From the NCBI GenBank assembly GCA_003228685.1, contig QIFC01000100.1, forward strand, positions 55,792 through 119,791: a DNA stretch of 64,000 nucleotides, written 5' to 3'. The position numbers were made by a program, and so were the translations under genes. Source of the DNA: Chloroflexota bacterium. GTDB taxonomy: Bacteria > Chloroflexota > Dehalococcoidia > DSTF01 > RBG-16-68-14. This document shows, in pieces, positions 27,389 through 34,624 of this stretch. The first letter of the stretch is position 1. Each line of letters opens with the position of its first letter. A model generated the notes under the pieces. The model did not search any database. It had not been told where the DNA came from and saw only the letters and a list, made by a program, of their open reading frames with translations.

Positions 27389-30187
27389 ATGGCGACTTCC
27401 GCTAAGAGAAATAAGAAGCCCAAGCGAACGTCAGACCAGGCGTCCGAACAGACCTACCGCGAAAAGTGGAAGTGGGACGACGTCGTCCGCGGCAGCCATG
27501 CCGTAGATTGCTACCCCTCCGTCGGCGCCTGTCCCTACTGGGTCTACATGAAGGACGGCGAGATCCAGTTCGAGGAGCAGTCCGGCGCCTTCCCCATCGT
27601 GGAAGAAGGCGTGCCGGACTTCAATCCGATGGGTTGTCAGAAGGGCTCGTGCTGGCATCAGATGCTGAAGGCGAAAGAGCGTGTGCTCCATCCGCTCAAG
27701 CGTGTCGGCGAGCGAGGTGGCGGCGAGTGGGAACAGGTCAGCTGGGACCAGGCGATGGAGGAGATCTCCGATGGCATCCTCGATGCTATCCAGGAGATTG
27801 GCCCGGAGTCCATCTTCTCTCCCAATGGCGCTAATGCCTGCGCGTACGGAGTGATGGCTCAGCGGCGGTTCAGCGCGATCACCGGCACGCTCCTTGCCGA
27901 CTTCGACACCGACGTCGGCGACTTTTCGCCGGGGATGTACCTCACGTTTGGAAAGCTCACGGCTGCCAGCGAAGACGATTACGCTCACTCGGAGCTGATC
28001 CTCATCTGGCACTGCAACCCTTCTTACACCCGCATTCCCTTCTACCACTTCCTGACCGAGGCGCGATACAAGGGCGCCGAAGTCGTGCTAATCGCTCCGG
28101 ACTACAACGCATCGGCCGTCAATACGGACTACCACGTGCCGGTGAAGGTCGGCAGCGACGCCGCGCTCTGCTTGAGCATGTGCAAGGTGGTCGCGGACGA
28201 GGGGCTGATGGACAGCACCTTCATGAAGGAACAATCAGACCTTGCGTTGCTGGTGCGGGTGGACACCCGCCACTTCTTGCGTGGGAACGAGATCGAAGAC
28301 GAAGGCCGCGACGACCAATTCTACTTCTACGACCAGGCCTCGAAGCGCGTGGTGGAGGCGGACCGAGGATCGCTGGCACTGGGTGACGTCGATCCTGCCC
28401 TAGAGGGCACCTACACGGCCGTGCTAGCGAATGGCGAAAAGGTGAAGGTAGCGCCCGTCTTCGAGCTGCTCAAGGAGCGGCTGAAGCAGTACGAGCCAGA
28501 GTTGGCGACGGAGATGTGCGGCGTCAATCCCGATGTCATTCGCTCGCTGGCGCGCAAGGTGGCCAGCAAGAAGACGCACGTCTACGAAGGACTGGCCACG
28601 GGCAAACACTACCACGGCGACCTGATGGGCCGCTCGATGTACATGCTGCTGGCGATGACGGGCAACTGGGGCAAGAAGGGAACCGGACCCACGTACTGGA
28701 ACGTGCCCCCGACGACCGCCGGCCAATTGGACGAAATGAGGCGCGCGGGCACGAAGGAAGAGCTTGACATGCTGCTTGCCGGCTACGATGGCATGCTGCA
28801 GGCGGTCAAGGCTCAGGACCCCACCCAGAGCGACGAGGTGGCAGCGATCGAGGGGCTGAAACAGGTGACCGCCGCTACCAGCATGCTCGTCCCGCCCGTG
28901 TGGTGGTGGTACTACCACGTCGGCTTCCGGGAACTTTGGAACAAGCGCGATTGGCACGACCCGAGCATGAAGCGCGAGTTCGACGACTACTTTAACGAGG
29001 CGCTCGAAAAGGATTGGTGGCAGGGCGTCGACGTGCCGAGAGAGGACCAGCCGCCACGCGTGATGATGCACGTCGGCGACAACTTGCTGCGCCGAACGCG
29101 GGGCGGCAAGACGATGTTCTTGAAGCATCTCTGGCCCAAGCTCAAGTGCATCTTCACCGTTGACGTTCGCATGAGCACCACCGCGATGTACTCCGATTAC
29201 GTTCTTCCTGCCGCCCAGCAATACGAGCGTCCGAGCGCCATGGGCCTGGCCCACACGCTGTTCTACACCATGGCGGATAAGGCAGTGGAGCCGGCGGGCG
29301 AGGCGAAGCCCGAATGGCAGATCTTTAGGCTGCTCTGCCGCAAGATGTCGGAGCGAGCGAAGGCGCGGGGAATGACGGAGTACCAGGACAGGCGTGGCAA
29401 CGTCTACAGTCTGGAAGACCTGGAATCGGTATGGACGGCCGGCGGCACGATGGTCGACGAAGAAGAGATGACGGCGCAGGGTATTGCGGGCAGTTCCGAC
29501 ATGGGTACGCTGCCGGAAGGCACCACAATCGAGACGATGCGCGAGAAAGGTGTCGTGCGGTACGAGGACTGGGGATTCGTGCCCTACGCTCAGAGCTACG
29601 CGACCGACATCAAGCCGGACGAGACGATGACGCCGTTCCGCCGGCACATCGAACGCAAGGATCCCTATCCCACGCTGGCGCGGCGAGCGCAATTCTACAT
29701 TGACCATGACTGGTTCCTCGAGGCCGGCGAAGAGCTGCCTGCTCACAAGGATCCGCCCAAGATGGGTGGCGACTTCCCGCTCATGCTCACCAGCGGCCAC
29801 AGTCGCTGGAGCATCCACGCCAACAACATCGCGAACAAGCTGATGCTGGAGACGCATCGAGGCCGGCCGCACATCGTGATGAACCAGGAGGACGCCGCGA
29901 AGCGTGGCATCGCGGATGACGACGAGGTGCGCGTACACAACGACATGGGCTTTTTCCTGGTGCGCGTGAAGCTCGCTTCGTCTGTGAGGCCAGGCCAGGT
30001 TATCTGCTACAACGGCTGGGATCACTACCAGTTCAAGGACTGGCACGGTCCCAACGACATCGAAGGTGCGATGGCGAAGTGGCTCGGGTTCGCGGGCGGC
30101 TACGGCCATCTGCGTTATTGGCCCTTCATGTGGTCGCCGGTCCAGACAGATAGAGGAACGCGGGTTGAGGTAAGCAAGTCCGGCTGA
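27389..30187 (+). CDS. Type II DMSO-reductase-family molybdopterin oxidoreductase, catalytic subunit (alpha-2)
   Basis: A 932-residue paralogue of alpha-1; most landmarks are identical. The Fe-S ligands are in SHAVDCYPSVGACPY and MGCQKGSCW, the Mo ligand Asp is in DTDVGDFSPGMYLTFG, and the C-terminal MGD domain has LTSGHSRWSIHANN. Differences cluster in the middle (about residues 445-500, where the insert LDEMRRAGTKEELDMLLAG replaces a different stretch in alpha-1) and near 680-740, which may tune substrate choice. The start is ATG 27389, with GGGAGGTG upstream; an earlier in-frame codon at 27344 would place the start inside the likely 5' leader. No Tat signal. It is followed 29 bases later by the Cys-rich small protein gene. 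Confidence 0.92.
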   Translation: MATSAKRNKKPKRTSDQASEQTYREKWKWDDVVRGSHAVDCYPSVGACPYWVYMKDGEIQFEEQSGAFPIVEEGVPDFNPMGCQKGSCWHQMLKAKERVLHPLKRVGERGGGEWEQVSWDQAMEEISDGILDAIQEIGPESIFSPNGANACAYGVMAQRRFSAITGTLLADFDTDVGDFSPGMYLTFGKLTAASEDDYAHSELILIWHCNPSYTRIPFYHFLTEARYKGAEVVLIAPDYNASAVNTDYHVPVKVGSDAALCLSMCKVVADEGLMDSTFMKEQSDLALLVRVDTRHFLRGNEIEDEGRDDQFYFYDQASKRVVEADRGSLALGDVDPALEGTYTAVLANGEKVKVAPVFELLKERLKQYEPELATEMCGVNPDVIRSLARKVASKKTHVYEGLATGKHYHGDLMGRSMYMLLAMTGNWGKKGTGPTYWNVPPTTAGQLDEMRRAGTKEELDMLLAGYDGMLQAVKAQDPTQSDEVAAIEGLKQVTAATSMLVPPVWWWYYHVGFRELWNKRDWHDPSMKREFDDYFNEALEKDWWQGVDVPREDQPPRVMMHVGDNLLRRTRGGKTMFLKHLWPKLKCIFTVDVRMSTTAMYSDYVLPAAQQYERPSAMGLAHTLFYTMADKAVEPAGEAKPEWQIFRLLCRKMSERAKARGMTEYQDRRGNVYSLEDLESVWTAGGTMVDEEEMTAQGIAGSSDMGTLPEGTTIETMREKGVVRYEDWGFVPYAQSYATDIKPDETMTPFRRHIERKDPYPTLARRAQFYIDHDWFLEAGEELPAHKDPPKMGGDFPLMLTSGHSRWSIHANNIANKLMLETHRGRPHIVMNQEDAAKRGIADDDEVRVHNDMGFFLVRVKLASSVRPGQVICYNGWDHYQFKDWHGPNDIEGAMAKWLGFAGGYGHLRYWPFMWSPVQTDRGTRVEVSKSG

Positions 30188-30216
30188 CGCGGAGACGCGA
30201 GCCGACGGAGAAGCGT

Positions 30217-30714
30217 ATGGACCAGCCGAAGGACGACGCAGCCGAGTGGGTCGAGAAGCTGATGCGGGACTTTCATGACCGGCTGACCGGCGGCCTCTTC
30301 GAGACGATCTACAAGATGGACGATGTCGCCGTCGACACGCTGATGGAGGGCGAGGCGAAGACCTGCGTCTCCGCGTTCGTCGATCTCACGGGCATGGCTG
30401 TCCCCATGGACCTGGAGGCCTTCCTCCAGAGGATGCAGACGACGGGTCCCAGCAAGGTGCGCGTGGAGCGCGACGGCGACGTCATTCTCTGGACCGAACT
30501 GCACCAGGGGAAGTGCGTCTGCCCGCTTGTCAGGCGCAACGTGATCACGCTCGATCCGAAGCTGTGCATCTGTGGTGCGTATTGGGTCAAGCACCTATTC
30601 AAGACGGCCGCGAATACCGAGGTGGACGTGGAGACGCTTGAGACGGCGGCACACGGCGCCGAGAACTGCTGCTTCCGCATCACGATCAAACGCGACGAGC
30701 CAACAGCACAGTAG
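30217..30714 (+). CDS. Cys-rich small protein, weakly like V4R/ATC-hydrolase-type domains
   Basis: A 165-residue soluble protein whose family I cannot name with certainty. An N-terminal helical half (WVEKLMRDFHDRLTGGLFETIYKM) is followed by a Cys-rich half: GKCVCPLV, then LDPKLCICGAYWVKHLF, then an ending AENCCFRITIK. The last pattern (G-x-x-x-C-x-F-x-I) resembles the end of vinyl-4-reductase (V4R) and aminothiazoline-carboxylate-hydrolase-like domains that bind hydrophobic ligands or zinc. ATG 30217 has GGAGAAG upstream. It is co-directional with alpha-2 and the APH-SCP2 gene, so a role in substrate binding or enzyme maturation is possible. No standard TorD/NarJ chaperone was found in the cluster. 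Confidence 0.6.
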   Translation: MDQPKDDAAEWVEKLMRDFHDRLTGGLFETIYKMDDVAVDTLMEGEAKTCVSAFVDLTGMAVPMDLEAFLQRMQTTGPSKVRVERDGDVILWTELHQGKCVCPLVRRNVITLDPKLCICGAYWVKHLFKTAANTEVDVETLETAAHGAENCCFRITIKRDEPTAQ

Positions 30715-30739
30715 ACAGCGAGCTTCGGAGGACGGCGAG

Positions 30740-32119
30740 ATGCCACACGATCGAGACCTTGAGGCGACCCAGACCCGGCTGGGCGAGTGGTTCGCGGCCG
30801 AGATGCCCTTGGCTGATGAGGTCACGATCTCATCGTTGATCCTGCCCTCGGCCGGCGTTTCAAACGAGACGTTGATGTGCGACCTTTCGTGGCGGGAGGG
30901 TGGGGCTGCGCGCTCAGAGACCTTCGTGATCAGACTCGAACCGGCCGACTTCCGAGTCTTCCCTGAGTACGACCTGACGTTGCAGGCTGAGGTGATGCGG
31001 TGCTTGAGCGGCACCAATGTCCCCGTTCCCGAGGTGCCGTGGCTTGAGGAGGACGCCGGCGTGCTCGGCAGTCCGTTCTACGTCATGCGCAAGATTGAAG
31101 GCGAGGTGCCGAACGAGGTGCCACCCTACCACAGCTTCGGGTTCTGCCTTGAGGCGACTCCTGAACGCAGAGAGAAGATCTGGTGGAGCGGGATCGAAGC
31201 TATGGCTAGCGTTCACGCGCTCGATTGGGAGGAACTCGGCCTTTCGTTCCTCGGCGTTCCGGATGGAGGCACCGGGCCGCTCGACCGCCAGATCGAGTAC
31301 TACGAGAAGTTCTTGGAATGGACGCGTGGCGACGAACCGCAACCGATCCTGGACCCGGCGCTGGCGTGGCTGAAGGAGAACCGCTACACGCCCGACGCTG
31401 TCACGCTGTGCTGGGGCGACGCGCGCCTGCCGAACGTCATCATCCGCGACGACGAAGTCGCGGGCGTGCTCGACTGGGAGATGGCCTACGTTGGCGATCC
31501 CGAATCCGATCTGGCTTGGTGGTTGTTCTTGGACTGGCACCACAGCGAGGGCATGGGCATCCCTCGCTTAGAAGGCTTCCCCGGCAAGGAAGAGACGATT
31601 GCGCGATACGAGACGCTGACGGGCCGCAAGGTGAAGCACTCGCTCTACAACGAAATCATGGCCGCATTTAGGTTTGGCGTCGTCATGGTGAGCGTAACCC
31701 GCAACATGGCCGAGAAGGGCATCTCAACCGCGGCCAACGATATGGCGACCAACAATCCTTGCACGCAACGGCTGGCCACGCTGCTCGAACTTCCGCCGCC
31801 GGGTGGCCGCCCGATGACGAACGTCAAGGAGATTACTGTCCGCGTCCAGTTCCATCTGACCGGACCCGGCGGACACGACTGGTACCTCGTCGCGGAAAAG
31901 GGCGAGGGAGAGCGGCATGAGGGGACGGTCGATAACCCCGATGTCACTGTGAACGTTGCGGCCGCCGACTGGGCGGGGATCCAGAGCGGCGAGCTGGACC
32001 GGACGCAGGCGTACTTGGGCGGCAAGCTCACGATCGAGGGTGACCTGACGCTGATGTTGCAGTTGGAGGACATGATCTCGCGCCTGAGCGCCTCGCCGGC
32101 CGGGGGGACCGAAGCGTGA
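30740..32119 (+). CDS. Phosphotransferase (APH/ACAD10-like) fused to a C-terminal SCP2 sterol-carrier domain
   Basis: A 459-residue two-domain protein. Residues 1 to about 340 are an aminoglycoside-phosphotransferase-like kinase of the ACAD10/11 type: SAGVSNETLMCDL (P-loop-like), FVIRLEP with the ATP-binding region, WGDARLPNVI with the catalytic Asp (the usual His of HGD is replaced), and VLDWEMAYVGDPESDLAWW with the metal-binding Asp. Residues about 355-455 are an SCP2 lipid-carrier domain (TVDNPDVTVNVAAADWAGI, LGGKLTIEGDLTLML). ACAD10/11-type kinases phosphorylate hydroxy-acyl chains, so this could activate a hydroxylated lipid or terpenoid held by the SCP2 part. The start is ATG 30740 with GGAGGAC; the open frame from 30572 overlaps the preceding gene. 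Confidence 0.8.
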   Translation: MPHDRDLEATQTRLGEWFAAEMPLADEVTISSLILPSAGVSNETLMCDLSWREGGAARSETFVIRLEPADFRVFPEYDLTLQAEVMRCLSGTNVPVPEVPWLEEDAGVLGSPFYVMRKIEGEVPNEVPPYHSFGFCLEATPERREKIWWSGIEAMASVHALDWEELGLSFLGVPDGGTGPLDRQIEYYEKFLEWTRGDEPQPILDPALAWLKENRYTPDAVTLCWGDARLPNVIIRDDEVAGVLDWEMAYVGDPESDLAWWLFLDWHHSEGMGIPRLEGFPGKEETIARYETLTGRKVKHSLYNEIMAAFRFGVVMVSVTRNMAEKGISTAANDMATNNPCTQRLATLLELPPPGGRPMTNVKEITVRVQFHLTGPGGHDWYLVAEKGEGERHEGTVDNPDVTVNVAAADWAGIQSGELDRTQAYLGGKLTIEGDLTLMLQLEDMISRLSASPAGGTEA

Positions 32120-32137
32120 GAGACGAAGGAGGTCCGC

Positions 32138-33037
32138 ATGGCAAGTGAAGTTCATATGGCGACGACCGAGGACGATCGTCGGCACGCGCCTGGGCCGGAT
32201 TCGCTCCCGATGTGGAACGAGAGCTACTGGTTCGCGTTCTACGACGCCGCGAATGAGGTGGGCGCGACGCTCAGGTTGGGGATGCACCAGAATCAGAACG
32301 AGGCCAACCTCTACCTGATGCTCGTGCGCGGCGGCGAAGTAGCGCACACGCTCATCGACACGCACGCGGCCCTTCCGGCCGTGAAAGAAGACCACCTCAG
32401 CCTGCATGGCTACACGATCGACATCGAGCGCCCGCTTGAGCGATTCCGCCTCCGCTACAAGAGGGAAGGGTACGACTTTGACCTCGTTTGGGAGGGCATC
32501 TCGCCCACGTATCTCTATCCTTTCCCGCCGGATTCGTCGTCCGACCAGATCCCCCGCCACATCGAACACGCGGGCACGGTCACCGGCAAGATGACGATCG
32601 GCGGCGTCGAGCACACCGTCGATTGTCTCGGCCATCGCGACCATACGTGGGGCGGCGAGCGGGACTGGTCGAAGATGCACAACTGGGACTACCTCAGCGG
32701 AGAGTTCGGCAAGGATTTCTGGTTCAACGCCGTGCAGATCCTGCTCGGAGACCAGCAGATCTATATCGGCGGCCTCTGGGATGGCAAGGAGGTCCTCGCT
32801 CTCCAGGAAGTCAAGATGGATCTAAAGACCACTGACGGAGGCACACGGCAGCTCGGTGTCGACGTTCACCTGGTCGACGAACGAGATCACGAGCATCACA
32901 TCGTCGGCGAAGAGGTGCTGGCGATCGCGACGGCTCAGTTCGGGAAGACGTTGGTGAAGGACGGGTTCACGCGCTATCGCTACGGCGACCGCGTCGCCCA
33001 CGGCATCTTCGAGCATGGCTACATCGAGAAGGAGTAG
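32138..33037 (+). CDS. CrtC / DUF7064-DUF7065-like protein (hydroxyneurosporene-synthase superfamily)
   Basis: A 299-residue soluble beta-rich protein. The diagnostic block is CLGHRDHTWGGERDWSKMHNWDY near residues 165-187; GHRDHSWG-type sequences mark the CrtC carotenoid hydratase/tocopherol-cyclase-like calycin fold. An N-terminal segment WNESYWFAFYDAANEVGATLRLGMHQN is also typical. Members bind or hydrate hydrophobic isoprenoid-like molecules. Here it lies 18 bases after the APH-SCP2 gene and 4 bases before the FAD oxidoreductase, so the three likely act on one substrate. AAGGAGG precedes the start. Confidence 0.75.
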   Translation: MASEVHMATTEDDRRHAPGPDSLPMWNESYWFAFYDAANEVGATLRLGMHQNQNEANLYLMLVRGGEVAHTLIDTHAALPAVKEDHLSLHGYTIDIERPLERFRLRYKREGYDFDLVWEGISPTYLYPFPPDSSSDQIPRHIEHAGTVTGKMTIGGVEHTVDCLGHRDHTWGGERDWSKMHNWDYLSGEFGKDFWFNAVQILLGDQQIYIGGLWDGKEVLALQEVKMDLKTTDGGTRQLGVDVHLVDERDHEHHIVGEEVLAIATAQFGKTLVKDGFTRYRYGDRVAHGIFEHGYIEKE

Positions 33038-33041
33038 GACG

Positions 33042-34520
33042 ATGACGGACAAGACGTTCGATGCGATTGTGATCGGGAGCGGTCCCGGCGGCAGCGCGTG
33101 CGCCGTTCTGCTGGCGAAAGCGGGCATTAAAACGCTGCTACTCGAGAAGAACGGCCGCGTGGGCGGCAAGATGCTGACCGGCAAGAAGAACGGCTTCGAG
33201 TACGACATCTGGCCTCACGGTCAGGTGCCGATCAACGACGCCGCCTTTGAGATCTTGTTCAAGGAACTGGGCGTGGAGTCAGAGAGGGAGCCGTGCCTGG
33301 AGCACAACTCCATGAAGAAGGTCTGCGGTATCAGTTATCGCGCCAAGGAGTGGTCCAAGTACCGGAGCGTAGCATTCGTTCAAGGGCTGCAGGACGCGCT
33401 GCCCTTCTTCCAGATGTGGGAGATGGACGAAGGCGATCAAGCGGCTTCCGTGAAGTTCATGGCCGATATGGCCGTGATGCCGCCGGACCAAGTTGACGAC
33501 CTTGACGCCGTATCGATGCATGACTACTGCCAGCAGAACGACGTACCGTTCCGCCTCTACAGCTATCTCGCGTTTCACGCCAACGCCTCGCTCGCAGAGC
33601 CGATCGACTTGGTGTCGGCTTCCGAGCAGATCAAGATCATGCAACAAATCATGATCCAAGGAGGCGGCGGCAACTACAAGGGTGGCTTCGGCCGGCTGAC
33701 AGACATCATCGCGAGAGAGTTCCAGAAGCTGGGCGGCGAATTGCTGACGAAAGCGAAAGTAGAACGCATCAAGGTGGAGGACGGCAAGGTCACTGGCGTC
33801 GTCACGAAAGACGGCACGTTCGATGCGCCGATCGTCGCAAGCAGCGCCGGCATTCAGCCGACCGTTCTCAAGCTGGCGGGTGAAGAGCACTTCGAGGCGT
33901 CATATACGAAGTACATCAAGGAGTTGGTCCCCGGTTGGGCGTTCACCGGCGTGCGTTACTTCCTGGACAAGGACGTGCTGGACCTGCCCATGTACGTAGC
34001 GTATGGCGACGATAGCTGGTGGAACGTCGAGCGCTTCGAGGCGGCGGCGGACGGCAAGATTCCCGAAGAGGTGATCCTCTTCATGACGGTGGCTGCCAAC
34101 TACGACCCGGACATGGCCCCGCCGGGCAAGCAGTGCATCGTGGCAGGCACCATCTGTTCTCCTGACCCGGAAGCGAAGGAGATTGGCGCCTTGTGCGACA
34201 AGATGGACGAGATGATGCAACGGCTATACCCGGATGCCTGGGCGGCCATCGAGTCCGTAGATCGCGCGGGCCCCGCTGAGATCTCCTCGTCATCGCGAGA
34301 CTCCGTGCTGCCGGGCCAAGGCGGGGAGTGCGTCGGCCTGGCCCAGATCGTCGGGCAGTGCGGGAAGGACAAGCCGTCTTCTCAGTCGCCGATACCCGGC
34401 CTCTACTACGCGGGTGCGGATGCCGGCAGCGCCGGCATGGGCACGCATCAGGCCGCCGACTCAGGCATGAAGGTCGCGGACATGATTATTCAGGAGCGCA
34501 AGCGGTCGGGCGGAGCCTGA
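33042..34520 (+). CDS. Phytoene-desaturase-like FAD-dependent oxidoreductase
   Basis: A 492-residue flavoprotein of the CrtI/RetSat-like amine-oxidase superfamily. The FAD loop is IGSGPGGSACAVLLAKAG (residues 11-28), followed by LEKNGRVGGKM; the C-terminal FAD signature is GLYYAGADAGSAGMGTHQAADSG. Between them GGGGNYKGGFGRLTDIIAREF matches the substrate-domain motif of carotene and retinol desaturases. The enzyme would desaturate or saturate an isoprenoid-like chain or ring. The ATG at 33042 lies 4 bases after the previous stop, with AAGGAG as the ribosome binding site. It is followed by a 100-base gap before alpha-3. Confidence 0.85.
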   Translation: MTDKTFDAIVIGSGPGGSACAVLLAKAGIKTLLLEKNGRVGGKMLTGKKNGFEYDIWPHGQVPINDAAFEILFKELGVESEREPCLEHNSMKKVCGISYRAKEWSKYRSVAFVQGLQDALPFFQMWEMDEGDQAASVKFMADMAVMPPDQVDDLDAVSMHDYCQQNDVPFRLYSYLAFHANASLAEPIDLVSASEQIKIMQQIMIQGGGGNYKGGFGRLTDIIAREFQKLGGELLTKAKVERIKVEDGKVTGVVTKDGTFDAPIVASSAGIQPTVLKLAGEEHFEASYTKYIKELVPGWAFTGVRYFLDKDVLDLPMYVAYGDDSWWNVERFEAAADGKIPEEVILFMTVAANYDPDMAPPGKQCIVAGTICSPDPEAKEIGALCDKMDEMMQRLYPDAWAAIESVDRAGPAEISSSSRDSVLPGQGGECVGLAQIVGQCGKDKPSSQSPIPGLYYAGADAGSAGMGTHQAADSGMKVADMIIQERKRSGGA

Positions 34521-34624
34521 CCTGTGTTTGCTGAGAGGCCCAATCGACAACGCCGCAGTGACGGCGTGGCATACGGGCGTGACGTTGGGTGCAGCTACGT
34601 TGAGAGAGTCTGAAGGTGGTCGAT

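Noticed and set aside
28424..30109. 561-codon open frame on the minus strand opposite alpha-2
   Set aside because: Exact antisense of a gene with full motif support; its own translation has no recognisable domain and is rich in His/Val/Arg as expected for a shadow in GC-rich DNA.
34521..34624. Copy of the alpha-1/alpha-2 promoter block upstream of alpha-3
   Set aside because: No ccggattgaccgc or TACACTAG equivalent is present; only a weak ACGCCG/CGGCGT hairpin was seen.
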